A stretch of 64,000 nucleotides of DNA. Source: Piezodorus guildinii. Lineage: Eukaryota > Arthropoda > Insecta > Hemiptera > Pentatomidae. The notes beneath the pieces are model-generated. The model did no database searches. It was not told the DNA's origin and was given only the letters and a program-made list of their open reading frames with translations. The DNA is taken from the NCBI GenBank assembly GCA_023052935.1, contig CM041295.1, positions 107,882,711 through 107,946,710 on the forward strand. The letters are read 5' to 3'. Below are positions 33,594 to 45,085 of this stretch, piece by piece. Every line of letters starts with the position of its first letter. Within the stretch, counting starts at the first letter, position 1. The position numbers and the translations under genes were made by a program.

Positions 33594-34962
33594 CACACGC
33601 GTGTACATAATCACTTTTCTATCTCTATCATTTATTTATTTATAAAAAATATATATATAAAAAAAAACCCTACGGGCCTTAATAAAAATCGGGCCTTTTG
33701 AGTGGTTATTTACCTTATTTTTACAGTAGGAACAGTGCAGCCCCTCTCCCCTTTAAATAAAAAAAAAAGTATGCCGTGTCCTGATGAGGCTCTTTTAAGT
33801 AGTTTTTCTTGTACCTTGTACCAACCGATTTTCCAATCTGTAATACATGAGAAAACCCTTTGGTAGAAAAAACGGATAGAAAAAAACTGCTGGAAATTCG
33901 AATACACTTTTTTCAGCTACCTCCAGTCATGTTCATAGAAATTTCAACACTCAAGAAAAGAAAGTTTCCCAAATCAAACATAATCGCAGGTTTAATAAAA
34001 AGGCTGATTACACAAAAAGATGAATCATAATATTGATTTTCAAAAATATGACCACTGTTGATTTGTGTCACGACTTTTTTCTGAGAAAATTGTTTCAATT
34101 CATATAAACATACAATGGTAACTAATTCTGATAGCAAAATGCTTAAAATTCAACGTCATTAAAATTTGTATTGTGGTAGTAGTTAAAAATACTAACCAAG
34201 AACTAAAAAACGTATTTTTTTTTTTAAATTTCTATATTTTACTAAGCGTAAGTAGACTAAAACAAAAATATTCCATTAGATAAAATTTATTACCATAAAA
34301 AATTAAAGCATAGGTGATGCAATTTCTATTACCACGAGTCGTATCGTGGTCCACGACTGTATATATTGTAAGAAAAGATAATGCGAAAATTTTAGAGTTT
34401 TCAATTGATAATAATAATTTGTATTGACATTCTGGTGTGTTTCGAATTATTTTATAACAATAAATAAATCAAAACTAAAAAGTTTAAACATCTGATGCGC
34501 ACAATACACGACTTACGCTCAATAAAACGCGGTGGTGCAAACTCAGATTACTTTTATGTATGACCATTAAGAGGTATTAAAACGATTTACAGCTTTTTCC
34601 GAATTAATTCCCACAAACCTTGATTTTTGGCCTTATTCCACTGTGTTAAATGGGAGCTTGTCTCCTACAGGTTAGTTATGCCACTTTTTATAGCAAATAT
34701 AAAAATTCAATGGAATATTCTAGTTCTAACTGAAAGTACCCTTGATATGTTTTAATCAACATCTTCTGTAATATTTTTTTTTTTTTTTATCTATAATGTT
34801 CTTTATACGAGGCATGATATAGTTTTAAAAAATAGGAGAAAGTGTAGGTTGTATTAGTGAAAATGGGTTTTTTTACCATATTATCTTTGGTAGGCACCTA
34901 CAATTCAACTGCAGTAAAATTAAGTATATATTTAGTCTAGCAATAGAAATTGATATCTGCAA
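32900..34962. other. Gene-free AT-rich stretch
   Basis: No gene or clear element was recognised in about 2 kb. A short (TA)n tract lies at 33560-33587, followed by ACACACGCGTGTACATAA. Short open frames here show no family similarity. Confidence 0.5.
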
Positions 34963-36160
34963 GTTTTATTCTTTTTCATCACTCTCTATTACTTTTGACA
35001 ACTTTTTATGTAAGATTCCAACTATATGACTACTCCTATGTTAGTAAAAAAGAAATGTTTGCTCTTTTTTCCGTTAGGTGGTATCAAATTTATTCAACTT
35101 TTACATTTACCGGTTATCAATACTTTTTTTTTTTTTTAATATTTATTTATTGAAATTTACAACTGTAGTTTATATTACAACAAGTAAATATGCTAAAAGA
35201 AAAATCACATAAGACAGACTTGTAGAGGAGCAGCCCAATGGAAGCACTCCAGTAACTATTTTAAACAAGAAGGTCTCGAGGCCTCTTCTTTTCAGACGCC
35301 TCGGAGGATTATCAGGAATCGAATAGGAAGCAAGGGTTGAAACTAGTGGGTTGGGGTGGGAATGTAATTTGTCATAGAAGGATTGATATCTAGTTCGGGC
35401 CAAAACAGCAACATATGGAACATTTAGGTCTTGGATGATTTTATTTGTGACAGAGTAAGGAGCGTTGAGAATTTTACGAAGGATTTTGGATTGTAAGGAT
35501 TGGATACGGGAAGAATTCGATAGTTTAGTCGAGCCCCAAAGCTCAACTCCGTATGTCCATATAGGCCTGATGATAGTCATGTAGAGGAGTCTTTTGTAGG
35601 TAAGTGGGAGGTTAGAGCGTTTGTCAAGTAAGTGTTGAAGTAATCGAAATGGCGAGCAGTTTCTTGTCATTTCAGTCTTGTGTGCGGATAGGTTATCAAT
35701 ACTAAATAGATGAAATGGTTTATTTAAAATATCGGCATTAAGGTCCTACTTGGCTACTTTAATCAGAATGAAACTATAATAATATTAAAACCTATTAAAT
35801 TAAACATGGGTATATAGAGTTTAATCAAAATCGTTTAGACCATTTTTGAGAAAATCTTAAAGGCAACGAATTCAATGTTTAAATTGGCTCTTCTGTTTCG
35901 CCGATTTTGTTAAAAATGGTTCGGTAACATCTTAGGCATAAACGCATTTAAAATATGATCATTCTATTTTATACAATTTACCGTGTTCGTGCTAGACTCA
36001 CCACGCACATACACACACACACTTTTGTGTGGGACGTGGCCATTTGCACTTAGGGAACGCCAAAAAACTAGTATTTCCGGTGAAAACAGGAATTTGAAAC
36101 ATTTTCCGATCACAATGTTGTTGCTTAATGTATATTTCGAATATAAGGTTAGTCAATGTA
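34963..36160 (+). mobile_element. Family A copy split by a Jockey insertion
   Basis: The family core starts at CTTTTTCATCACTCTCTATT (34971), is broken at 35112-35703 by the Jockey copy and its target duplication, then resumes ACTAAATAGATGAAATGGTT and runs through TTTAATCAGAATGAAACT, the ACACACACACACACTTTTG region and GGTGAAAACAGGAATTTGAA to a diverged right end near 36160. The left end is missing. Confidence 0.85.
35125..35690 (-). pseudogene. Jockey-type LINE, 5'-truncated copy with 13-bp target duplication
   Basis: The minus strand reads FRLLQHLLDKRSNLPLTYKR, RPIWTYGVELWGSTK, LRKILNAPYSVTNKI and NPPRRLKRRG, the C-terminal part of the RT protein, then a 3' UTR and a T-run (poly(A) on the element strand). 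GGTTATCAATACT at 35112-35124 recurs at 35691-35703. The frame is nearly open, so the insertion is fairly young. It lies inside a family A copy. Confidence 0.92.
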
Positions 36161-36784
36161 AAAATAAATATTTTTTGAAGAATATAGAATTTATGACACT
36201 AGATTCTATAATTAAGAATTTCTAGTAGAGATTATTGACAGCCTCTCATTGTTAGTAGTTGTAAAAACAGTCAAGTATGTCTAATTGACAATTTAATATC
36301 TCAGCTAAAATGCGTAGGAGTGTAAATAGAAAATATTGCGTAAAATATTTGCGATCCGTTTAGGAATCGAACTAAATCCTAAGGAACAAACCCATACAAA
36401 GTTCGATCCCATTACGAATTTAGGCGAATTAAACGTATAACATGGGAAAAAACACGTAACGATAAGGTAGAACAGGAAATCTTAATTTCACTTACCTATA
36501 TTGTCGGCTTGGAAGAAGACTGTCATAAATAAAAATAAGAACCTTTCAGAAGAAGCAATTAAACACTTTACTTGATAAAAGAGCCTCAAGCTCGGTGTCG
36601 TGAAACCTGCTAACTGTTTCATTGTTTCCATTCACCGCCAATGCAACTAATTTCCTCCCGATGTTTAACTATTGATATTTATTAATTAGAACATTAATCA
36701 TGAATATATTAAATTTATTTCATCAAATCAGAAATATCTATTATGTATCAATGAGATACAATTTTGAATTATGTATATAAGAAG
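36161..36784. other. Gene-free stretch
   Basis: AT-rich DNA with neither recognised gene nor repeat. Confidence 0.5.
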
Positions 36785-37184
36785 GGCTGTTTAGCATCCC
36801 TAACATCCAAAAAGCCTTTAGATGATGAGCAACTAATTGCCCCAAGTTCTCGAATCCATCGGTTATCGGATTACCTCTTCCTCTCTCTTCCTTGCCCCCC
36901 TCCTCCTCCTAGGAGGCCATAATTAGGGAGTAAGCTGATTCCCAACCTGTCTCGCCTCTTGGCAAATATTCCTTCTATTCGTCTCAAATTTACCTTGCAA
37001 TCAATTAATTGTCTATTTATCTTGTCTTTTAATTGGGAACACTTCAATGTTAGCTTTGATCATCGGAACAAACTAAGTTTGTTTTCGTTTAACTGAGGTA
37101 GTCCCTCAAAGGACCCTAGATGGAGGAGCTAAGGAGAAATTCTGCAGTGGGAATTTCTCGGCAAATTAACGATATAAATAGGGG
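36785..37184. other. Unassigned segment of higher G+C
   Basis: This segment has pyrimidine-rich and more complex sequence than its surroundings (CCTTGCCCCCCTCCTCCTCC near 36893, GGACCCTAGATGGAGGAGCT near 37111). No family could be recognised and no long open frame is present. It may be the body of an unrecognised element. Confidence 0.4.
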
Positions 37185-37442
37185 TCAACTGTGGTGTATT
37201 AGATAGCATGACAGCCTTCTAGACCCAATGTCGAATCTGACGTATGGCCATAGGTTTATTTTAATGAGAATAAAGATAGCTTGCTTATGCATGCTTTCGG
37301 AGGGGACGTAAAATGGTGGTCTCGAACCTGTGCGATTTGAGGATTTGCTAAACACCCTATCCTAAAAAAACCTAGATAAGGAAAATATAGGACTCCTGCC
37401 GTAGCATCATCCGATTAGCCATAGTAGCATAAAAGTGAGTTT
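37185..37442 (+). mobile_element. SINE2 copy
   Basis: It starts in a tRNA-like head (GTGGTGTATTAGATAGCATG, CAGCCTTCTAGACC) with a damaged B box, then the shared body: CTTTCGGAGGGGACGTAAAA, TGGTGGTCTCGAACCTGTGC and CACCCTATCCTAA. It ends near GTAGCATAAAAGTGAGTTTA. Directly before the Jockey copy at 37455. Confidence 0.75.
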
Positions 37443-37454
37443 AAATTAATAAAA

Positions 37455-38432
37455 GCGTTCTTACCTTACTGGCAGAACCTTAAAGGTAAACCGTAACTTA
37501 TCCTACTCATCCATATTTTCCCAATCTGCTGGAGTGCCTCAAGGTAGTATCTTAAGTCCTATCCACTACTCCCTTTATACAGCTGACATCCCACTCCATC
37601 CTCGCACTGTCCTCAATACTTATGCTGATGACACGTGTTTCTTATCCGTCCATAATGATCCAAATACTGCATCCCAAACCCTTTAGTCCCACATCACAGC
37701 CATTGAAAAATGCTGTTAAAATTGTAGGATTAAATTAAATCCCACCAAATCACCTTTACCCTTCGTCGCAAACCGACGATTTCTTGCCCCCAGTATCCTT
37801 TAATAACATTACCCTTACTCTTGTTGAACAAATCCGATACCTCGGTCTCCATCTTTACAAGCGCCTTACTTGGAATCCTCACACAAGACTGAAACGACAA
37901 GAAACTGCTCAAAGATATTGATTACTACAACACTTACTAGACAAACCTTCAAACCTTCTAGTATATTACTAAAGACTCATTTACATCACTATTATCAGAC
38001 CTATTTAGATATATGGAATCGAGCTTTGGGGCTCTACGAAACTATCTAATTCCTCTAGCATCCAGTCCTTGCAATCCAAAATCCTTCGCAATATCCTGAA
38101 TGCCCCTTATTTTGTTACAAATCAACTCCTCCATAATTACCTTAATATCCCATTTGTTGCAGGCATAGCCCGTGATAGATACTCCTCTTTTCATTCTAAA
38201 CTCCCTGACCATACAAACCCACTTGTCTGTAATTTATCTTCCTTAGATATCCCTAATAAACCTCCAAGGAAAAGGAGGTGGCCTCGGGACCTACTGAGTT
38301 AAAATAGTGAGTGTTACCACTGGATAGTTCTTTTTTATGACTTTTTTTTCATTCCTCATATTTACTTATTGTGTTCTTTAATACAGTTGTAAATAACTGT
38401 AAATAAATTTTTAAATTAAATAAATTTTTAAA
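37455..38432 (+). pseudogene. Jockey-type LINE, worn 5'-truncated copy
   Basis: The plus strand covers the RT palm to the 3' end with many frameshifts: QSAGVPQGSILSPIHYSLYT, LNTYADDTCFLSVHNDP, IRYLGLHLYKRLTWNPHTR, YGIELWGSTK, and an open tail 38069-38302 (SKILRNILNAPYFVTN, RRWPRDLLS). AAATTAATAAAA at 37443-37454 recurs at 38433-38444 and is a plausible target duplication, though low in complexity. Confidence 0.85.
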
Positions 38433-38547
38433 AAATTAATAAAAAAACAATCAAGACATAGTTACACACTATCGTTACCATCTCAGTACTCATCTATAGT
38501 GGAGTGGTTTAAGAAATATACGTATAATAGAAAATATTATATATATA

Positions 38548-38805
38548 TTTAAGCAGGGGGTATCTTAGTGAGCATGAGACTGCAATATTAAGCTCCATTT
38601 TCGTGGTTCGAAACCGGATAAAGTGCATAATTATATATTATGTCTCTTGGGGCTCATCCAACTTCTCGGTACCAGTTTCTACATTGGAGACAAAATTAGC
38701 TATTGAGCGTGATCTCAGCCAAATCATCTCCTTGCACAACCATTATCCTAGAAACAGTAATTATCTTTACTATGCACAGAATCCATAACATTTCATGTAT
38801 TGTAA
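38548..38805 (+). mobile_element. SINE3, diverged full-length copy
   Basis: The head reads GGGGGTATCTTAGTGAGCAT with a worn A box and GGTTCGAAACC as the B box at about 38605. The body has TTGAGCGTGATCTCAGCCAA and CACAACCATTATCCTAGAAA. It ends near GCACAGAATCCATAACATTT. Confidence 0.7.
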
Positions 38806-38989
38806 TAATAAAAAAAAACCTTTAGTAATAAAATTAAACTTTCTGAGCGTAATATTTGCAGTTGTTTTTTTACAATGTTTTCTAATAACAATAAAAATAA
38901 CGTTTCAAAATATTTTTTAAAAATAAAGCTGTTTAGAGTTTAATTTTTTTTTTATTATTATTATTTCTATTCACAAACCGATAGTTAGT

Positions 38990-39720
38990 ACTTCCACTGG
39001 GCAGTGCCCCCTATCTCTGCCAAGTCCTGACTGAGATCCTTTGTCCACAATTTGGGGGGTCTTCCTGGCTTTCGCCTCACTTCCGAGCAGTACTTCAGCA
39101 ACCTAAGTGACCACATGGCGTCGGGTCCATCCTCATGTCGTTGCCGTACCGTATCATTATGTTCGTTGAAATTTGATTTAGAATGTTCATATGAGCCCCT
39201 ACTTGTTTTCTCATTTCAACATTAGGAATTCGTTGTAGCCTAGACATGACACAGGTTTTTCTAAAGAAGTCCATTTCTAGTGCCAATAATTTCTTCTCAC
39301 GTTACTGCCCCGTGGTCCCTACTACGAAGAAGTGGTATATTTTTGTTTCATAGGAAGCGATCGATACCTGTTTGCTCCAGAGTACACCATTTTACAGACC
39401 CGTGATCCTTCTACCATTTCTACTTTTATTTTCTGTGTATCTTTTAGCGTTTCGGAAATTATGTATAGTTAAACCAAGATATTTTAACACGTTAATTATT
39501 CGGGTTGTCCAATCTTCCACAGAGAGTTGCCCGGCATGCACTCAGTCTTTTCTTTTGCTGATCTCTAAACTCAATCAGAGGATGCTTCATTTAATTCCCT
39601 CATGAAATATTCGGGATAAAAGTCTTCTGATGATAGACAACCTAATCGTAGGGGAACTGAAGGCTAAAAAGTACTTCATCATCGACCTCTACACCCATTC
39701 CTCGACACTTTTCTTTCCAT
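38990..39720 (-). pseudogene. Non-LTR retroelement, C-terminal ORF2 remnant
   Basis: The minus strand contains an open piece (39286-39095): LALEMDFFRKTCVMSRLQRI, then NVEMRKQVGAHMNIL and IRYGNDMRMDP. This pattern (ALEMDF-RK-C-SRL-RI-N) is typical of the C-terminal zone of insect LINE ORF2 proteins. Upstream on the same strand further scraps occur with stops. The RT core is not present. Confidence 0.75.
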
Positions 39721-39839
39721 GATCATAGAGTTTGTTCCACGTTGATATGTAAAAGTGTTGGGGAGAAGAAACTTTCTTCCTTCAGGCTTTTAGTGACTAG
39801 GCCTTTAATAAGGTTTTATAAAACATTCATTTATTGTTC

Positions 39840-40330
39840 ATTAAATAGATAGATTTATTTATTTGTTTTTAATAGAGCCAGGCTACTTAAAGACAATAAT
39901 ATTAATAAACTTAAAGATAATAATACTTAAAGTTACTAGAATACTTAATTTATAATACTTAAAGATAGATTACTTATTTAACAATACTTAAATATAATAA
40001 TATTAATACATTTTGATTATAAATATACATTAATAACGATAAAATAGCATTTTCAATAAAAGCAATAGCAATAAACATAATTTAATTTTAAATAAACATT
40101 AATAGTATAGGGATAAAGATGAGTATAGGGAGAAATTAGGGAAAATAAAGGTCCTTGTGGGTGCCTAAGAGGTGAGCAAGGGGAGAGTATGGAGCGAGGA
40201 ACAGAGAAGAGTCTGAGAGAATGAAGAAGAGGTGAGAAAAGAGAAAAAGAGTGGAACATGTGGGAAAAGTTGGGAGAAAATGATATTTGCGTGGTCTTTA
40301 AGGTCGTTTCGCGTTAAAAAAAATTAAAAG
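39840..40330. other. AT-rich ACTTAAA-type repeats, then a purine-rich tract
   Basis: Irregular repeats of AATACTTAAAGATA fill 39885-40010. A strongly purine-rich stretch on the plus strand follows at about 40110-40275 (GGGGAGAGTATGGAGCGAGG). The open frame on the opposite strand of the purine tract is low in complexity and is not accepted as a gene. Confidence 0.5.
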
Positions 40331-40739
40331 TGATAACATTGTATTTTAAATCTACAATAAAAGTTAATAAATTATTTGAGAGTTTACCTATATATATATA
40401 TATATATATACGCACAATATTTGACAAAACGAACATATACCTTAAATAATAAACACTGAATAGCTATATTTATCTTATACTGTTCTTAACTAATAGAAAT
40501 AGAAACCCTTATTCAGTAAATATAAATACATTAATAATTTTGAATCAGCCTTTAACTGATGTCAATAAAAATATGCATGTGTTTTTCGTTCGATTTTTAA
40601 ATGTTTTAATGACCAGGAAGAAAATACTTTTATGCATATAGATTATGCTAATCTAATCACTCAAAACCTTAATGAAACTTAAACTAGGTACATAAAAACA
40701 TTAAAAAACGACCGATAAAAAACCTAGGGTTTAATACAT

Positions 40740-41345
40740 ATAGATATCTGTACTATTTCTAGACCAATGATCGTTCAAAGAGATTTTAGGCCGAAATCAG
40801 GCTGAACCACCAGGTTTTTCTCCCTAGTTTTTGGGTAGTCTCCACTGGCTTATTCAGACCGGTGATGCGACTGTCTGAGAGGCGCTGGGATCTCCCGACC
40901 TCGGGCCCCGACACCCCACTTGTGGGCGTTGGGGTTTGATTCGGAGTTCCCAGGGGCAGTATGTAAATATTGTATATATATGTATGAATGTGACCAAGAT
41001 TATTATTATTTATTTATTTTATTTTAATCTTTATTTATTCTTCTTAATAATTTTTATTTTATTTACTGTACATAAGGAATGAATGTCTTCTTATAGAATT
41101 AATACTCATTGCCCAAGATTGTGGCAGATTGTATTATTTCTAAATAAAAAAAATAAAAAATAAAAAAAAAAATTAAAGTTTTCGGGTACCCACATTATAG
41201 AGGCTGTGTGTGCCCCAGGAGGGTCTCTCTACCCCAGGGTTGACCCACGGCCAAAACAGCAGAATAAATAATTATTCAGCCGGGTTTCGAACTCGCTACC
41301 AGAAAAACAGCAAACTAATCCGTTTGACCATGTTGCTCCCTTCAT
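40740..41345 (-). mobile_element. SINE3 copy split by an insertion
   Basis: The 3' half lies at 40740-40866 (GGTGGTTCAGCCTGATTTCG on the minus strand) and the head half at 41173-41345, with the B box complement GGGTTTCGAACTCG at about 41283. Both halves carry the GTACCCA-type junction (TTTTTGGGTAGTCTCCACT and TTTTCGGGTACCCACAT), as expected if an element had inserted there and duplicated its target. Confidence 0.65.
40867..41172 (+). mobile_element. LINE 3' end inserted in SINE3
   Basis: It starts GC-rich (CTCCCGACCTCGGGCCCCGA, GTGGGCGTTGGGGTTTGATT) and becomes AT-rich, ending TAAATAAAAAAAATAAAAAA. This is the layout of a LINE C-terminus and 3' UTR with an A-rich tail. The family could not be named. 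Confidence 0.5.
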
Positions 41346-42154
41346 AAATATCATTAAATATCTCATTAGGGAACTTATAAAGTATTATAAAAACAATTTT
41401 ATTTATTAGCGATTTGCAAATAAAACTATTAAAACCACATACAAAAGAAAGAGTTGATATTATCCGAACGCTGATAGTCTCATTCTATTATTAATGGGAA
41501 TAAACAGGGTGTTTGTTTGCTTCGAGTTTTATTTACATTGAGGCACATTTCCTAGGCGGCATTGATGTGTTTTTGTCTGTCGTATAATTTAGTGTTCTCT
41601 CAGAAGCGGAAGAAAAAAAAGCTTTTATTCACAGGCATCTTTTGGTTCTTCCAATGCAAATGGAGAAAAATCCGGTTACGCGTGTCCATATAATTTACCC
41701 CTAAGGTATACTTTACTTTATCACTTATCCCACACATGAAATAAATTTAGTTTCCTTATTATTATTTACTTTCGATTTAAAAACACAGAAAACTTTAATT
41801 ATCTGTAATTAATTTTCTACTACAAACTCTTAAGAATTTGCGATTTTAGTCGGATTCCATTACCTTAGGCCAATTTTCAAAACCTTAGTTTTGTAATGGT
41901 TATCATATTTTAATGCATACATCATTTGATATATATATAAAAGAGGTATTTATAACTTTATAGACTTATAACAATTTCCTTTTAACGCCAACGACTTATT
42001 TTGTTGCATATGACCTCTTAAATCTTGCGCTTACACCAGTGTAGAGAGAGATAGATTTAATAATATTTTGACTATAAATATCTTTTTGTATTTGAATCCT
42101 TTGTGTTGCTAGATTATTTTTCCATAACTTAATATCATTACAGTTTGATATATA
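41346..42154. other. Gene-free AT-rich stretch
   Basis: Nothing recognised in this stretch. Confidence 0.5.
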
Positions 42155-42516
42155 TTTTTTTTTTAAACATATTTATTGATATTTACAACTGTATTAAATA
42201 AAAATACATCTAGTAAATGTGATGGTAATATGTAAAACTGTCATGAAATACATGTAGAGACACTACCCAGTGGCAGATTGAAGAGTGTGGGAGGCAGTAA
42301 CTGGATCATTATCTACTGATAGCACACACGTGTCATCAGCATAGGTAGAAAGGAATGTGTTAGGATGGGTTGGGATATCAGCTGTATAGACTGTATAAAG
42401 AACAGGTCCTAGGATGCTGCCTTGAGGAACACCAGCAGATTGAGAAAACAGGGAGGAATAGGAACTATTGTGATTTATTTTGAAAGATCTATCAGCGAGG
42501 TAGTACTGGATAATTG
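42155..42516 (-). pseudogene. Jockey-type LINE with large internal deletion
   Basis: The 3' UTR and tail (42155-42275) are joined directly to the RT palm: on the minus strand SAGVPQGSILGPVLYTVYTA, and STYADDTCVLSVDNDP with the catalytic YADD. The region between YADD and the 3' UTR is lost. The flanking words GATATATATT (42147) and GATATATTT (42517) may be a short target duplication. Confidence 0.88.
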
Positions 42517-42972
42517 GATATATTTAAATTAAAATTTAATTCATGCGATTATTTCTCATTAAGGATGTTTTTGAATCATGTTATTTTTTTCTTGATTATT
42601 TGTAATGCTAATATCATTAGATATCTATGCGGTGGTAAATTCAAAATTTTAATGATATAATCAAAATGAATCTTTAGAGTGAACATAAATAATGGATCTA
42701 TTGTCGTTTCAATGTGGAGAAAAGTGAGTTGGAGTATATTTTGGTAATTTAAATATTTTTTAAAGAAAAGAAATATACACCAGTATATTATGCGTCTATA
42801 ATACAACTTATTTTTCAGGAAAAATTATTTATTGCTATTCAATACAGGAAATTTAATTTTCCCTTCCAAAATGAGAATGTTGCTGTAACATCCCAGGATT
42901 ATAGCTATTTCAAACATAAAAGTTCATATTTTTACGACTTAACGCTTTTTTGCTCGATTAAATACTTTTTCG

Positions 42973-42973
<1 letters not shown>

Positions 42974-43022
<49 letters not shown>
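42974..43022. repeat. (TA)n microsatellite
   Basis: About 24 TA units immediately left of the foldback element. Confidence 0.95.
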
Positions 43023-43023
<1 letters not shown>

Positions 43024-43025
<2 letters not shown>

Positions 43026-43582
43026 TTTCTGTTGTTCTCAGGTTTCAGTCAATGAATAAACAATTTTATCAATGCGACGTTTCGAGAATTTATTGTTCTC
43101 ATAATCATGCCTTAACAATGGAAAAAAAAACAAAAACAGAACATTAATATTATTATACAATAATTAATACATGATGTTATTAATTCATGATGACGTCAGG
43201 AGTAAATTCCTGGAAAATCTTCCATACTTGAACTATTCCTTTTTTATTTTTTCAGTGTTCTTTCAAAGTTTGAGGCTAAACATGTCTAATTAAGACACTA
43301 TTTTGTCAAAAATTGTAAGTAATTTTATAATAATATCTTTAATATAAATCCTAATTTAAAATATCTATGTACCTACTGTATGATTACTCATTGTTCAATG
43401 TATTCTTTTCTATATCTTTAACGATAACATCATATATAAATCATTGTATAATAATATTAATGTTCTGTTTTTTTGTTTTTCCATTGTCAAGGCATGATTA
43501 TGAGAACAATAAAATCTCGAAACGTCGCATAGATAAAATTGTTTATTCATTGACTGAAACCTGAGAAACAACAGAAACTTAA
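43024..43582. mobile_element. Foldback element, arms of about 140 bp, with hammerhead-like motif in both arms
   Basis: The left arm (43024-43165) and right arm (43440-43582) are near-perfect complements: GTTTCTGTTGTTCTCAGGTT / ACCTGAGAAACAACAGAAAC at the outside and CATAATCATGCCTT / AAGGCATGATTATG inside. Each arm carries the stem GAGAA-loop-TTCTC followed by GAAACGTC. The 270-bp centre is AT-rich and without a gene. Both flanks are (TA)n tracts, so no target duplication can be read. Confidence 0.88.
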
Positions 43583-43607
43583 ATTATCAACAGTCGAGAA
43601 CTGCTCA

Positions 43608-43611
<4 letters not shown>

Positions 43612-43671
<60 letters not shown>
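43612..43671. repeat. (TA)n microsatellite followed by a T-run
   Basis: About 30 TA units, then TTATTATTATT and about 22 T residues. Confidence 0.95.
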
Positions 43672-43675
<4 letters not shown>

Positions 43676-43989
43676 ATTATTTTTTTTTTTTTTTTTTTTT
43701 TCTCAATTTCACTTCCTATTTTTTTAAGTTCTACTTACCGCATACATACACATAACATTTTACAATAATTAGTAATCTGGAGTCATTGGACACTAAACTA
43801 CTTGTGTTGATGACTCGTATATATATGATAATGTTCACGTATGGCTATACTTCCTCTTTCTATGGTTTATTTATTGGCGGGGTAAAAATGTTCATTAAAA
43901 TATCTTGCGTCTTTTTTTTTTTTTCATTCATTTTATTCTCTACATTAAAGGATTTTCTCATGTCATTTATAGTAAGATTGGCCTTAAAA

Positions 43990-44135
43990 CGTTTATTGTT
44001 TTTTGTGGAAGGAATCAGTCCGGATGGCGGTCTGTGTATGAAACAATTAAGTATTGTAGTTTCAACCATTTATTTTCTGCTAACGTTTCGACCTCCATTG
44101 TGGGTCATTATCAGGGCTAAAAAGATGCAAAAGAG
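43990..44135 (-). mobile_element. Hammerhead-like motif with ACCGC end, element remnant
   Basis: On the minus strand from 44125: AGCC-CTGATAATGACC-loop-GGTC-GAAACGTT, about 65 nt of AT-rich sequence, then ACAGACCGCCATCCGG. The same order (stem, GAAACGT, about 50-65 nt, ACCGC) is seen at 18001-18095 and 60020-60100. The limits of the element are not visible. Confidence 0.5.
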
Positions 44136-44589
44136 ATACATTTACAATAAGATTAAATACACTACTGTCAAAACTATTGGGCTAGATGATGTTAGTATTA
44201 AAAAATAAAATGGAACAACATGTGTAAAGAAATCGATTAATTATTACAATTACTAAGGTATAATAATGAGAAGGCTATACAGAGCAGATAATGATAATAA
44301 TGTACAAAGATATAAAATATTAAATGAAATAAGAAATATTGAAATATGGAGTAGAGTGGAGATACGTCCCGTATTGTAGCCGAATGGAAACTAGGTACAA
44401 TTTCGTAAAAAGGAATGTAGGTAGGTAGGAAAATACGTACGAAAGATAGGTAGAATGGAAAATACGTCTGACAATCTGACAACATTGAGTAAACTTGTAA
44501 TACTAACATAAAAAGAAGTAATCAGATTAAACATATAATAGTAATAATACAATAATGGTACTAGAAAATATTTTAACAAAATGAGTAAA

Positions 44590-45085
44590 GCAAAAACCTA
44601 TATAATCCGTATAGAATGCAATTCCTTCATATATTCGTCACTCTGATACTCTTCCTATCTTTAAATGCCGTCTATTCAATCACTTCCTTTCTATCCAATT
44701 ACCAAAGAGCCCTAAATAGATTCCAAAATTCCAATAAAAAGCAGTAAAAAACATAGAAATGATTTAAATATAATATTTTATTTGTTTTTTATTTGCATTG
44801 TATTATTTCATCAACATTTCACCAATATTGTAAAGTTCTTTTAATTAAAATTTTTATTTAAGATTTGCATACATATGGACATTTCTTTTTTCTGGTTTTT
44901 TTATTAATTATTAGAAGGTACCTTTCAATTTATTACAATAGCTCATATTTGTCTTTATTTCTATTAATATGTTTGTTTTATTATACTCTAAGACACTTAA
45001 GTTTCTTTCTGTAAAATTTGTAATATTATTCTTTAGGGACTCGTCCCAGAATAAATAAAGAATTTATTATTATTATTATTATTAT
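44590..45085 (+). mobile_element. Possible LINE 3' end with (TTA)n tail
   Basis: The stretch ends GGGACTCGTCCCAGAATAAA then TAAAGAATTTATTATTATTA, a tail type found on LINEs. No RT motif is readable upstream, so only the 3' UTR may be present. Confidence 0.35.

Noticed and set aside
43786..44208. 140-codon open frame as a gene
   Set aside because: It crosses the hammerhead-like element remnant and T-rich DNA; hydrophobic composition follows from T-richness and there is no family match.
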